From: Cyprinodon diabolis
Taxonomy: Eukaryota; Chordata; Actinopteri; Cyprinodontiformes; Cyprinodontidae
NCBI GenBank assembly: GCA_030533445.1
Contig: CM060069.1
Location: forward strand, 28,051,337-28,115,336
Reading direction: 5' to 3'
DNA length: 64,000 bases
Shown here: in pieces, positions 1-12,990 of the stretch
How the letters are laid out: the number at the start of each line of letters is the position of its first letter
Numbering within the stretch: the stretch's first letter is position 1
The notes under the pieces: model-generated
Databases searched by the model: none
What the model saw: the letters and a program-made list of their open reading frames with translations, nothing else
Told to the model about the DNA's origin: nothing
Translations under genes and position numbers: made by a program

Positions 1-1459
1 GGATTGATCCACAACATAACAGTCCTTGATTTAGGTTAATCCTGAACCAGAGATGTAGAAATAGTCTTAAAGTTGCCCAGGGTAAAGCAGCTACAGTGAT
101 GCATCACAGGTGAGGTTTCCAATCAGTTACGGTGTTATCATCGGATAGGGTTGGTCCACCCTGCTTCATCAAGTGCAAAGTCAAAAATATCAAACAACCA
201 GGAAATTTTAGAGCACTCTGGGTTACATATGCTAACAAGCCTCACAGAGATGTCAATTTCATTTTTGCCCCAGAACACATTTCCAGAAATTTCAATCCCA
301 GATTTAATGACCATAGTACAACTGTGCTTGATTGAGCAGAAAACCTATAGGACTTTAACCTCAGAGATCTATTGAGGTAGATTGGCAGAAACCCAGGGAC
401 AGCAAAGACACCAATGCAGGCAGAATCAACACCGCACAAGGACCACCTCCCTGCCATGCTGCAGTAATACAAGCTGAACATAAATCATATCACGGCAGGA
501 GGAGGAACATCGAAATGACTCCAGAAATTATTTTAATAGCCACATATTTTAAATCCACTGAATGGATTTTGATTTCCACACTTGTTAAAGTTGTGGTTGT
601 GATGCTAAAGCTCACAGAGAATAGAAGGAACGTTGCGATAAAGGAGTCGGGATCCGTTATTATAATGGCAATATTCATCAATAATTCAGCATATAGATGT
701 TTTCCTAATGTGATTCAGCCCTAATTTAAATAAAAAACAAACCAGCATGAAGCTACCATGAGTCAAAGGCTGCAGCAAAAAAAAAAAAATTACGTGTAAG
801 TAAATATGAGTGACGGGACCCAAGAGACTGCACTCAGCCTCACCAACTCCTGCAGACCTGCAGGTCAGAAGAGTCAGGATGCAGCTGAATGTGCCCTTGG
901 AGCAGAAGTGTCTTCCAAAGTGTGTACTACACCATATGGTACCTTGCAGATGTGTGTTTCTGTGTGTGTTTGACATTCAGCTGATGACAGGGATAATATA
1001 AACACTTGAGGATCCACAGAACTAAAGCTACCACCATCTGGGAGGGAGCTGAAATACAAACAAAATCGTCTTTAATTCTGTTGATCCTTTTTTATTTCTC
1101 GAGTTGCTCTACTTTGGTTTCCAGCTTTTTAGTAGTGCTGCCATCCATCATCATTAGGGTGCGAATAGATGACCTGTCTACACACTGTCCCTATACTCTC
1201 TAGAGAGGACGAAGAGGAAGACAATGCGCACTGTGAGGGTTTGTTTTAAGGGGAAAAAAACGCCCTAAAGCAATATAAAAAAATAAAAAATAAAAAAACA
1301 GGAACAGAAAAGAATAGAAAGCAAGCTTTTAAATTTCACCTCTACATCCAAACTAATATGGTTTTAATTAATGTCGGTTGTTCATTAAAAGTCTTATTAA
1401 TCTTTAAATAATCTTCATCGGCTTTTATCATATTTTATGTTCTTGATTTCCTATGTATA
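1..1459. other. AT-rich non-coding DNA, no gene seen
   Basis: No open frame here is longer than about 100 codons and none has a recognisable domain or codon bias. There is a short poly-A run near 778-789 and an A-rich stretch near 1250-1300. I see no RNA gene or mobile-element end that I can support. Confidence 0.6.
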
Positions 1460-1700
1460 GAAGTATAGAATAGAATTCAACTTTTATTGTCATTACATTG
1501 TCACGAGTACAAAGGGCATAATGAACTCTGCAGTTAACCCATCCCATTGGGCTGCCATTGTGCGGGGCCCAGGGAGCAGTCTGGGGTTAAGGGTCTTTGC
1601 TCAGACACCCAGAGTGTCAGTCCGTGGGAGTGGGGCTTGAACTCAGAACCTCTGGGACCCAAGCACAATGCCCTAACCACTAGGTCACCACTCTCAGGGA
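1460..1700 (-). repeat. tRNA-derived SINE copy
   Basis: Read on the minus strand, this block begins with a tRNA-like head: an A-box-like segment (TGACCTAGTGGTT, near 1685) and a B-box-like segment (GGTTCTGAGTTC, near 1640) at tRNA-like spacing. It is followed by a unique body and ends in a tail reading TGACAATAAAAGTTGAATTC near 1470-1490. This arrangement is how pol III-transcribed SINEs are built, the tail normally being borrowed from a partner LINE. The plus-strand phrase about 1670-1690 (CCCTAACCACTAGGTCACC) is typical of fish tRNA-SINE heads. The family name is not assigned. The B box is diverged, so the copy is old and probably silent. Confidence 0.6.
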
Positions 1701-1744
1701 AATGAAAGGAAAATAAAATTGCAACTATCTTTAAATGCAACGCT

Positions 1745-2330
1745 ACCATGTAGCGATGCATCAATCCATTTTTTTTGTGATCTAATCCGATAAATGGTCC
1801 GAGCGTATCGGCCCAGATTTGATACCGATCCTTGACAGACACAAGTTTAAAAAAATTTAACAAATTGACACTGATATAAATGTACTTTATATTATTACTT
1901 AATGCTGCTTTCATTTGTGGACGAGTGGGTAGTATTGACTCATAAAAACACATATATAACACATAACAACTTGCAAAGTTTTGTTTCACTCCTAGAATTT
2001 GTTCTAACCTTTTTAATCTTCTATCTTTATTTTTTTTTTTATTACAATGTATCTGAATTATGTGCTCAGTTTAGATATAAAAATTGTATTTCCATTTTTA
2101 ATACTTGTTTTCTGAGGTATCTTTGAAAAACTTTGGGCCAGAACAATGAGAATACAAGCTTCTAAATATTTGTACACAGTATTTTACGTGAATAAATGGG
2201 AGAACACCTTGAACACTGGAAACAACAGATGTTGACTACATCATTAAAACCTGCTCTTCAAAATAAAAGCATCTATTTTATCCACTTAAAAAAGAATCAA
2301 TAATTGGTGGACCGATTACTACCATCTTTA
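1745..2330. mobile_element. degenerate hAT-type MITE (family B)
   Basis: The left part (1755-1850) contains diverged copies of the ATCGG/GATCCG-rich ends that recur at 15.3 and 15.6 kb, and the segment around 1860-1915 aligns by eye with 15440-15495 (both read ACAxAGATATAAAT...TTATAxTAxTTA...GC). A short ATTGGTGGACCGATTAC segment near 2305-2320 may be the other end. Ends and target duplication are too diverged to fix, so the coordinates are approximate. No transposase is present. Confidence 0.4.
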
Positions 2331-2394
2331 TTTTATCTTTATTTCTACATTAATTAAAACATATACTTTTTTTATAAGTCATGATAGGCAATGG

Positions 2395-3003
2395 TGTGAT
2401 TTCTGTGTTCATGTTTTGAAAAACGAGTTAGACGTTAAATTACTTTACTTTACTACTTATTTTTATGGCGACTTTTTGCTTCTACTCCTTATTTTTTTAC
2501 ACAAATATCTGTACTTTCTACTCCTTACGTTTTAAAAAATTGGCTCGTTACTTTAGTTTTGAATCATTTCAATGGAGTTACCGTTATTATTTTTCACGTC
2601 ATCAATACCAAATTCAATCTAATTGGATGGGAATCTACATTGCATTTGACACACCACTACAAGATGAATCGACAGATTTGGCGGTATTCATTCGCGGCAA
2701 ATCATTGCAGCTTGGTGGCGGTGGCGTTAGCATAGTAGTATGGACGACGAGATGATTGAAAATGAACACAACGGAGATCTAGTCCTATTGGCAGACATCC
2801 ATTTAAAATGTAGGCAACGGCATGAAAAAAGTGGTTTCTACTTTTACTTTTATACTTTAAGTAAATTTACAAGCCTGTACTTTGTTACTTTTACTTGAGT
2901 AAAGAAGTTTAATCAGTACTTCCACTTTTACCAGAGTATTTTTTAACACAAGTATCTGTACTTTTACTCAAGTACGGAAAGTGAGTACTTTTGCCATCTC
3001 TGC
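2395..3003. mobile_element. degenerate non-autonomous DNA transposon with TACTTTTACT-rich ends
   Basis: The right half (2835-3003) is built of repeated short phrases such as ACTTTTACTTGAGTA and TACTTTTACTCAAGTAC and closes with TTTTGCCATCTCTG. The left half (2435-2540) holds related TACTTTACTTTACTACTT and TGTACTTTCTACTCC phrases. Fish genomes carry many non-autonomous hAT-like elements with such ends. The interior (2540-2830) has a 96-codon open frame without recognisable domains, and I do not regard it as a gene. A related block is seen near 24.7-25.04 kb. Confidence 0.4.
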
Positions 3004-4084
3004 ATACTGCGCTAGATGTCAGGCATTTGGTGTCAGAATAAACCTTTGCCTAAAAATGTAAGGTTAGACTTAGACTTGCTAAAAATAACTACCTATACTT
3101 CTTTTTGTTTCTGTTACATTTATTCAAGATCCTAAAACTTATATTTCAATACTTAACAATCCAGTCTGTTTTCTGTGACACTAGGTAGCTGATTGATCTT
3201 TGAATTCTGAAAGGAGGACAGAGAATCAAAGACAAAGAAGCTAAAAATATAGAAATGAGGAGCAGGATGACAAAACACGAAGGGATGGCAATCATTAAGA
3301 TGAAGGAGGAGGGGAATGAAACATACGGATGTTTAGAGGACGATCAGAGGACAAACTATTGTCTCTTGGTAGCATGTAAAAATAACTCTGCTGCTGCTGC
3401 TTTCTTGCTGTGTTGCGTGGTGGAGGAGCTAACTAGGTCAGAAAATTCCAACTAAAAGGATGGCGAGAAGAGGTATTGCATTGATTCAGCCTGTGGTATC
3501 AGTCTGAGACAGAAGTCAGTGTCTCCTCACTTAATGCTGCTTGGGATGAGGGGCATCCCTTCATGCTTCTATTTCACATATTTGCGTAAAGATCAAATTT
3601 ACCCAACCAGTCTCAGAACATTTCCACATGTCTGATTTTGGGTAAAACCCTTTTCTTTTACTGTTTATGTGACCAGATCTCTACTTCCAAAACAGTCACT
3701 GCAGATTTTAAAAGCAGAAAGCTCAGTATGTAAACTTCAATGACTTTTTTAATAATGTGTAGGAAAAAAAGCATTCAGTTAAATTGTTACACACTACTGG
3801 GAATACATCTAGCTTTCATAAGAATATTTGAAATCTAAATATATTAATATTTTAAATGAAAAAATGTAATCTGAGGACTTTTTCTTATTTTATAATTCTG
3901 AATGTTCAATTTAACAACTTTAAATTAGAGAAAATGACACAAAATTTTAGCATTATAAGGACTCATACAGTCTCCCAATAACAGGTCTGGAGTTAAGTTA
4001 ATGAGACAAATAGATTACATTTAAATAAAACAAACTCATTGGGACCTAGTTTTTGATAACTTTAGATGAGAGTAACATCTCAAG
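3004..4084. other. non-coding DNA, no gene seen
   Basis: AT-rich sequence with only chance-length open frames (longest about 66 codons). The phrase GCTGCTGCTGCT near 3390 is a tiny trinucleotide run. Nothing else is recognised. Confidence 0.55.
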
Positions 4085-4468
4085 TAAGGCTGAAAATATT
4101 TATCGTATTAATCATGTTTAATCGACAATTAAAATAATTGTCAATTCATTTAATAATGATTAATCTTTAACTGGAGTATAGAGACTGTAAAACCTGCCTT
4201 TAGATGACTTTAAAGGAGTAAATATATAAAAAATGTAAGAAAATATGTAAATATTTTCAATTTAAGATAAAAAAAAAATATTTTTTTCTCTTGTCATTAT
4301 GCCCTATCTACAGCAACTACAAATGTTTCCCTAAGTGGAAATGTTGTAGTTTCACCTGGTTTAATTTGGTAAAAAAAAATCCTCTTTAAGAAACCTTTGG
4401 CTCGATTCATCGAATAAATTATTGACAGATTCATCAATTTTGCCAAATAATCATTAGTTGCAGCCCTA
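4085..4468. mobile_element. hAT-type MITE (family A), complete, with 8-bp target duplication
   Basis: The 384-bp element is flanked by perfect 8-bp direct repeats ATCTCAAG at 4077-4084 and 4469-4476, the duplication length made by hAT transposases. Its ends read TAAGGCTGAAAATA and, inverted, TAGGGCTGCAACTAATGATT; both then run into AT-rich ATTAATCATG-like subterminal sequence. It has no coding capacity and would have been mobilised in trans. A second copy in the opposite orientation lies at 8234-8864: the interior phrases at 4318-4400 (TAGTTTCACCTGGTTTAAT...AACCTTTGGC) are found there on the other strand. Confidence 0.8.
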
Positions 4469-4476
4469 ATCTCAAG

Positions 4477-7400
4477 TACAATCATAAAATAAGTATGAAG
4501 AGTTCCAAATCACTAAGCAGCCAGAAGAAGCCTTATTTTTACCTGGTTAAGAAATAAACTTTAGAGATCTCCCCTCTATCTTCTATTAATGTTGTTGGGC
4601 TGATTATAAAGACATTTCTAGATTGTATCCTATATATTTTTTCTTCTTCTTTTCTTTAAAGAATTAGAGAGCACTAAAAACAGAAGTCTGAATGATGCAA
4701 CGGATTTGTATAAAAAAACAACAGTTCAGACGTCTTTTTTCTTTCTTAGATGTAGATTTACCAAATATAAGCACCATAACATCTAAAGCCCTTTTAAATG
4801 TTTAATTACATTAGGGAATTCTTTAAAAGGATTACAGATGACTTGCTTATATAACAGCCCTAAATCCATCCTTTGAGTTGGTTTTGAAAGAAGTTTACGT
4901 TAAATTCAACAAGGCACTGTAGGTCTTTAATCTTTCTCTGTTTTGTATTTTCTAATGAGGAAAAAGTGTAAACTTTAACACCAAATACTTCATGGTGTGC
5001 TGGGAATCTGTTTTCTTCCCGCTGCCACATCTGAAGCTAGAAGTGTAACTCATAAACTAAACAATCTTCAGCACTCTAGAGGTTTAATGACATCTTCAGT
5101 GATGAAGAATGCAATAAGGATGGTAAGTATTGTGGAGACTTATAATCACAGTATTGCTCATAGATCATTTGAAGAGTGCGTGCAGTAGATACTTAAACCT
5201 AGATTAAAAAGTTATTTTTTAAATGCAAAAGTAACAATGTAAAAAAGGCCTATGCAAAAATCTAATTTGGGGGAATCTTAACAACATAACACATTAGGCT
5301 TGACAAAGCTACAGCCATTCAAAATGAGTTCAGACCTAAAAATCTTGAAGTACTCAAGGCTTGAATGGATTAACCTGCTGTGCCTCTGCAAAATGGGCCA
5401 GGCTGATCTTAACCAGCTCACAGGCAGCAACAGAAATAGCGTGAGCTGACCAAAGCATAAGTGGGACACAGCAACACACTTCTAAGGTTCTTTATGCTTA
5501 AAGCACCTGCAGGATTAGGGCTTGTACAAAAAATAGCAACACAAGAAACCAACAAATGGATTAACATGGGTCCTGCAACATTTTGCACATCTATTTACAG
5601 AGAGACGATCTAGTACATAAAATAAAATAATGTAATGGTGCATGCCGGTCTTTTAAAACAAAGCCAGAAAGAGGAATATGAATATCAATCCGAATGCAAA
5701 CACAATAAACGCTGTCCTTATCATGCTGTGGGATTCAGTTAAACAAACACTACACTAAGGTGTTGTAACAGAAGATCTTTGACAGCAAGAAAAAAAAAAA
5801 CATTAAAGGTCTCTTAAGTGGAGCTCCATGAAGCAGCTAAATTAGCATTGCATTCATAATAAATGAAAAACATTTTGCAATAAATATATGATTAAAAAAA
5901 TAAAGCAATGCAGTTAGGTCATTCTCACACTTATTTAATTTTATAGGAGATTGTTGGCAAATGCAAAAGCTGCAATAATTGACGAAGCAGCTGATGCACA
6001 TTTCTGAAAAAACAAAAAACAAAGTGGGGCATTGTTCAGAATCCAAGAGCTGCAAAGTTGAAAGTCCAAAAGTATGAAGTAATAAAGTGAGTTTATAAGT
6101 GACTATAGAGTAGTAAATCTGAAATTATATTCTTTAGAAAACTTTGGTCCTTGAGGAAAATATTGACTTGCACAATGCGTACATGATTCATCACATATTC
6201 AACAAACCCATAGAACATGATGTACACAGAGTAATGTGTAGATCAAATCTTTAATACGACACGTTTACATGAAGGATATTAGACAAGAGCTGGAATTAGA
6301 TGTGCTTGGTTAGAAAAAGCTTTGCAGTGGGAGATAAGAGCTCAGTTTGCTGATATGACAGTTAACAAAACCCTGATATACTCTGGGAGCTGAGCAGCTA
6401 GTTCATGTTCTGCTTCCCTAACACTGCCTGATTGAAGGAGAGATATTTATTAGTTAAAGGAGAAAATTAGTCGATTTAACAACAGCACATACCGCCCCCC
6501 CAAATAAAAAGACAGTTTATAATTTTTCTAACTGTAAACACAGGCAGGAATTCCCGACAGTACTATACACCATGTTTAAAGGAGGATTTAGACTTGAAAT
6601 GGACACTTTGACATTCATATGGATGAGCCATTGTTCATCCAGATGACTGACAGTGTGAAGCAACATGTGGGGGAGGGGAAACACTGCATTGCTTCATTCT
6701 CCATACAGCCAGAGGAAATTTTGGAAAATTGTCTGGCATCTTAAAAAAAAACAAAAAAACATGAATTTAAATGTGTTTGTTGCTTTGCTTCTAGTCTCTG
6801 TTCCTTTAAATATTCCAGTAGAGCACTATGAATTACCTTGTATGAATGTTTAGAAACGTGACGCACAATAAACCTGCCTTGCCTAATAGTCAATGTTCCC
6901 TAAGTGCCAAACGCAATGCAGCAACTGAAGATGACTCTGTTAAGGCTTCCAAGGATCAATATTAGGAGAATTACCCGTTGCTGGAAAAGACAGTGAATCC
7001 CCTTCTGTATACCTCGGTCAGAGATGAGGGATTAAAGCAGGAAGCATATTAATAAAACCCATTACATCCCAGCTGCTGCCTAAATTTTTTAAGATCAATG
7101 AATGACCTGGTGTAAATAGGGATCCCTGAAAGATAAAACCTTTGTCAGAAAACATGATTTGTTTTCCCTATTTATAGCGAACCAAGAATTAATTTCCTGT
7201 TCTGTCTCTCCTCCTTTCTTTGATACAAAACACTGGAAGAATGTCAACACTGGCTGTGTCATCCAAATGTTATGTTGCTGAAGTTGAGAAAAAAGTAGAT
7301 TCAGAACAGCAGAAAAGCTTTTTTTCTTTTTCTTTTTTTTTTTTAAAGAGCAATCAAATTAAAACATTTTCAAATGTGCTTTTGGTGTGTAAAGATCCAT

Positions 7401-8225
7401 TTCATAATGAAAGCCTTTCATCAGGTATTAAACACTTTTTATTAAGCAACACCTTTTTTATTGGCCTTATGTTATCTTTTCAACTCTAAACTAATGTTTC
7501 AGAATGTTTACAACTGAAGACCTTACATTAGAGATGAGCTATAAGTGGAACATTACATAATCTTCTGGCTAAAAGGTCATAATCTAGAGAAATACTTTTC
7601 AGTCTGGGGGCAATAAATCTATATAATGTGTTTAAGCTCATTAATTGACTGAGAACTTACACAACCTTTCAATGATTATTCCCCCTGATATATCTGTAAA
7701 TGTACATTTGGTAGAGTTGCAATATTCTGATTTTTTGACATTTTTGTTTATACAACTTAGACAAATAGATTACGGATGAATAAGTCACAAAGAGCCTGAC
7801 CTGGGCAGCCTTAACCGATCATATTTGATACTGATGCATGGGAAAGGCGTGTTGGCAGTTATCTGATATCCAGAAATATGGTTAAATGAGTTAAACATAT
7901 ACATTTACATGTGAGTAAAGGGATCATACTTTACAAAAACATTGTAAAAAAAAAAGATAACAGATGATCAGAGATGTAAATCATCACAAGTTGCTCTGTG
8001 TGCTCCTTGCAGTGACATAATCAGCAATTCAATTCTAAGATTAAAGTCACTGGATCACTATAACTATATTGTTTCATATGATATCTATAAAAATAGAAAT
8101 GATTTGATTTGTATGCTGGACTAGCATTATTAATTCAAGATCTTATCCCACTAATTAGTCAGTATCAGGACCAACATCTGATCAGATACTCTGATCGGTG
8201 TATTTCTAGTTTCAACACATTACAG
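4477..8225. other. non-coding DNA, no gene seen
   Basis: About 3.7 kb of AT-rich DNA without an open frame longer than 89 codons and without recognisable domains. A fragment at 8150-8210 (AGTCAGTATCAGGACC...GATCGGTGTATTTCTAG) resembles the right end of the family-B MITE at 15.6 kb and is probably a broken copy. There are short poly-A and poly-T runs near 5790, 6740 and 7320. Confidence 0.5.
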
Positions 8226-8383
8226 GTTAAAATTAGGGGTATTTAACAACTATTTTGCAGATTGATTAATCTGTCAATTATTTTTTCAATGAATTATTTA
8301 ATAATTGAATAGCCAAAGGTTCCTTATAGAAGACTTTTGACAAAATCAAACCAGTTGAAACTAAAAGTTTTCCACTTGAGGTG

Positions 8384-8384
<1 letters not shown>

Positions 8385-8425
<41 letters not shown>
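8385..8425. repeat. (TA)n microsatellite
   Basis: About 20 uninterrupted TA units followed directly by a T run (8426-8438). It sits at the 5' junction of the truncated LINE inside the MITE. Confidence 0.9.
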
Positions 8426-8433
<8 letters not shown>

Positions 8434-8434
8434 T

Positions 8435-8748
8435 TTTACAGTTGCTTTTTGTATCTCTGCTTCTGTCTCCTTGAACCCCAGTCGGCCATGGCAGATGGCC
8501 GCTCACACTGAGCCTGGTTCTGCCGGAGGTTTCTTACTGTTAAAAGGGAGTTTTTCCTCTCCACTGTCACTACAAGCATGCTTAGTGTGAGGGATTGCTG
8601 AAGAGTCAATGAGTCGATGCAATCAACTGGTTTTCCTCAAATAGAAAACTTAGAATCAATTCTACTGTATGATCTGGTGAACTGTAAAGTGCCTTGAGAT
8701 GAGTTGTGAATTGCCGCTTTATAAATAAACCGAATTGAATTTAACTGG
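8435..8748 (+). mobile_element. 5'-truncated LINE 3' end (GAATTGAATT tail)
   Basis: The segment contains the conserved run ...AAAAGGGAGTTTTTCCTCTCC... then GTGCCTTGAGATGA and ends TTTATAAATAAACCGAATTGAATT, a common 3' tail of fish non-LTR retrotransposons. Related copies sit on the minus strand at 24833-24962 and 30041-30215. Only the 3' UTR survives, the usual result of incomplete reverse transcription. The LINE clade is not named because no coding part is present. Confidence 0.7.
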
Positions 8749-9868
8749 CAGCATGTTTCATAGTCTCTATATTCCAGTTAACCATTAATCTATCACTAAA
8801 TTAGTTGAAGATTATTTCAATAATCAATTAATCACAATGAATCTGATTAATTGTTTCAGCAACAGTTAAAACACCAAATTAATAGACTGTTTTGTAAAGC
8901 AAATATACAAAAATCATCAAACGAATCAGGAGCTAATGACAAAGTTGATCAAACAGATTTTAAGTATTTCAATGGACTATGTTTATACGTAAAGTTTTTG
9001 AAATGATCACTTATAACTTCTCAGAGGCTTATGTCGATTTACATGCTTTTTTTTAGCTTGTCTGGGAATGTGTGTTCAATTATGCCTATTGGACAGTTTT
9101 TCTCTACTTATCTCTGTGAAAAGCTTCTGTGAATTTTCTAATCTACTTGAGAATCACATTTTTACTCATATATGCCTTATTATCCATTTTAAATTGCAGA
9201 GTATATTTTTAAGTTCATTCTCTTCTGCTTTTACCGCTAAGCTTTTGATAATCGACTTATTCATAGCATTTAATCTAATGTTGTCTAAAGTGATGTATCA
9301 TCTGTCTATGTTTTTTTTTACAGTCATGATCCAATTATAGAACTATTAATGTATCATAACCTCCCTCTCCATCCCTCCATCCATAGTGAACTAGGAACAC
9401 CAGGCCATGGCTATTGATTCATCTCTTATTTGCTTTTTACTCACAAAAACAGATATTTTTAGCCACATTGAAAGCAGACACCCACGAGTAAACAAAATCA
9501 TTCACTACATTGTTCTACTTCCTGGAAGATCGGTTCAAAGTTTCTCAGAAAGAGGAAATAGCAACTAAGTTAACATGCGACAGTTTACAGCAAGTCAAGA
9601 GCAGTTTGTAAAGCTGCCGCTGACCAGTCACAGCAGGGTCTGATTTAGGGGGATGTGGGCCTCTGGGTTACAGCCCATTTTGGGGCCCTATGCAGACAAG
9701 TCTTAGGGACCCACAAAAATAAAAAGGTTGTCAAGCACACAAAAAATCTTCATGGTTTCTAGTATTTTTTCCCCCCATAGTGATCTATATATATATATAT
9801 TAGTCGGTTCAAACACGTCATATATTGCTTTAAAATTTCAAATAAAAAAAATACAAAAAAAAACCTAA

Positions 9869-9911
9869 TAATAATAATATAATATAATAATAATAATAAT
9901 AATAATAATAA
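9869..9911. repeat. (AAT)n microsatellite, interrupted
   Basis: A run of AAT/AATAT units with one or two interruptions. No flanking mobile element is recognised. Confidence 0.85.
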
Positions 9912-12900
9912 ACACTAAAGACATCTTATAATGCTCACTTTTTTTCAGTTTTCTTTTCTTCAGGTTTGTGAACCGTTTATTTAATGTTTGCCAGTTTGCT
10001 GCAGCTGTTGTGTTCCTTTGTCACCAGTTTGGATTAAATTGGGATTATTTCCAGTGGTGGATTAATCTCGTTTTTGAATACCTAGGGATTTATATTTTGT
10101 AAGCTTTTGGACTAACAACTCTATCGATCGGCATGCCTGATTACAAAAACTAATAAAGCTTAAACTCTTAAACACTTTGTTAATATAGTTACACATTTTA
10201 GCATATTTATTTCATTAAGGCAGAACTCACTTTTCTTTATAAACAGCATCAAGGAGCTTGTGCTGTAGAAAGCTTTGCATCTTTCTATTTTTATCTCTTT
10301 TAAGCTAAAGCACGGTTTGTCTTTTAACCCTGTAAAGTCTTGCTTTTCGTTCCACATTGTGACCGGAAAACAGGAGGTGATGGGGGCCTTGTACTGTGAG
10401 CCAGCTTTGCCAACATCATGACAGGATGTCTCTGGATTGCTGCAGGGAAGTTGGCAAACTGTTCAGCCTTCTTAGAAAGCTGGGTCTCCAACCTTGTGGT
10501 GTGTTTGTGAAGGAGGATGCTTACCTGAAACCCACACTCTGCATGTGAAAGCTAGTGTAGGTAGACTGAGTATGTAGGTTACACTGACAGCATCACAGAG
10601 GCTCATGTTTGTTTGCAAAAAAACCTGCCTGAGTTGTAATGTAGCATTCTTTGCAGAAACATTATCTAAACAAAACCACCAAACTGATTATAAAGTAAGT
10701 TGGTTTTTCAATACGAGATCCACTTATACACAAGTACAAACATATGTATCTATCTGCCTTAATGTGCTAATGGTGTTGAAGAAGGAGATACATCTATTTT
10801 CTCAGAGATCATTGTTTTAGTGTGAAATGTGCAGATCAACACCAGAGCAAAAGCAAAAGACGTTGAAAATATAAAAGTATTTATCAACATGGACTGAAAG
10901 GCAACTCTGCAATAAGAAATGAAATTTCTGCTGGTAATGACCGTCTTTATATCAGCAGAAAAGAGGAAGAGCCTGGGAATACCATGCAAGATTCTAAGTA
11001 CAAGTGTGACACTACTATGTTTTAGGGGAGTTTAGTGCTGAAGGGAGGAGTGGTCTACCTCACAAAATAACTCGCATTGTGAGAATATAAAAACAAATGG
11101 AAAACAAAAAGAAAAGTCTGATACTCACAAAGAAACCCAAGAATGATAGAATCTGCATTTTAAACGACATAAAGTCATCTACTTAAACCTTTTAGGTAAA
11201 TTTATTTTGAAATCTTTCAACAAATTTCAAAAAACTACAGTTAGAAATACGCCTAAAGATGTAGAACCTATGGAAATGTTAGAAATACATATATCACAAT
11301 AGCTTCATTTCAGCAAACATAAGAATGAATTAGAAACAATTGGTTTATTAAGTTAATAAATTATATATTATATAATAATTTTTTCAACAATGATTTTTTG
11401 TATAGGTTGGAAACATTAACAGATTTTTTTTAGAGAAATAAAGGCAAGCGCAGAAATGTACCAATAATATAATGTTTATTCAGTCCCCTTTGACTTTTTA
11501 GTACTGCGACATATTTTAGTTTTATTATGAAAAGTGCAAAAAGTTCACTAATGTTGAAAAAATTGATTTTTGGCATCTGATAGTTTAGATGGAGAGAACA
11601 TACACACAGTAAGACAAACTATTAATTCAGGAAAAAAACTGATTCTTGCTCAGAAACAAACCTCATCCTCCTCTTCTCCAGCTCCCTGACTACAAACACA
11701 TGCACACAGACAGCCAGCTAAAAGGTAGCTGAGCATGCACTAGTCACACAGACTGGTGATGTGTGTGCTGGAGTGAGAAGATGAAAAGATCTCAGAGGAA
11801 ATATGGTGGCGTTTCACAGCAAGTGCTGTCGTCTGCTCTCGAACACGTATGAGTGTGTCAGAAATTGCTCTGCTGCATCCTCTGCTATTCATGCTTGCTC
11901 TCCCTGCAAACCGCTCACCATATCCGACTGGATCCAGCTCGGTCGATATGAGCCGGGCATCTCAGCCTCAAATCTAGATGTCACAGCGTAGTCTGTGCAT
12001 CCATTAAGTCACTTAGCGGCTGGATTATGTTTCAGATTTATTTTGAAGGTTTTGCATGATTCCCTAAATAGGCAGAAATCTGCAATTAATCATTTTAGTT
12101 TAATAATATAAAACATCTCAGATTAGATAAATACTAGTGATGGTGGTTTTGGTGCATGTTACTCTTTGCGCCAGAATCTCATAAATCCCTTTTTATAAGA
12201 TAAACACCCTCATCAGAACTCTCAGCATCTCCCCGATAATCTCTATACCAATTACAGGGGGATCCACCTCTGTTTAAAATGAAAGCAAAAATATATCCGC
12301 TAACCTCAGTCAGTAGGTCAAATGAGGGACAGACAGACAGAAAGACAGAAAGAGATAAAGAGATTTAGTTTACCGGCAGATATATTGATTAACTTTAAAG
12401 TTTTTATATATATATTTCAATTTATGGGTTAGTAACAACATTGTTTTATTTCAAAAGAAGTCACTAGAGATCATGATTTCCAGTAAACACAAAAAAAGCT
12501 TTTATTAATCAATTATAAAACTAAAAGACACAAACAACATCTTTACTGAGACAATTTTCAAAACAAACATTTAATGCGTAGTTTATTCACAGGTTTTATG
12601 GAGGAAGAAGCACTTTGTTGATACAGCTGCAGCTGGATCATTTAGGGACGGGTGCCTTCTTTTCTTTCTCTATTGCTTTATAATTCCCATTAATTAACTT
12701 GCTTTGTGCACTGCATAGAAGGATGAGAGTCAACATCAGGGATGCTTCGGTTATGTCACCACCAGTAACACTAAGAAAGTCAATTAAAACCTGAGTCATT
12801 TATTAAACGGTTGTTTGCAAAAAACAATATCTTATTGTATATTTTAAGTGACTTAATAAATCTATCAGGACAAACTTCTTATGGACCATTATGACATGAA

Positions 12901-12944
12901 CTTATGAACAACCTCCTAAAACAATATATTCACTTAATAGTAAG

Positions 12945-12990
12945 GTTTTTTTTTTTTTTTTTTTTTTTTTTAGAGAAGTTTTTTTTTTTC
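12945..12990. repeat. poly-T tract
   Basis: Uninterrupted T run of about 27 bases, then TAGAGAAG and a second T9 run. Read on the minus strand it could be the poly-A tail of a retroposed sequence, but I recognise nothing 3' of it that would be the retrocopy. Confidence 0.8.

Larger units (their letters stand above)
8234..8864. mobile_element. hAT-type MITE (family A), reverse orientation, split by a LINE insertion
   Basis: This is the inverse of the 4085-4468 element: on the minus strand its interior reads like that copy, including the AGTATAGAGACT-like phrase near 8765. It is bounded by near-identical 8-bp direct repeats GTTAAAAT (8226-8233) and GTTAAAAC (8865-8872), one mismatch, as expected for an older hAT insertion. 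Between 8385 and about 8748 it is interrupted by a (TA)n tract and a 5'-truncated LINE tail, so the LINE landed after the MITE. Confidence 0.75.

Noticed and set aside
1534..1989. 151-codon minus-strand frame
   Set aside because: It spans the SINE and the edge of a MITE; no domain, and the repeats explain the openness.
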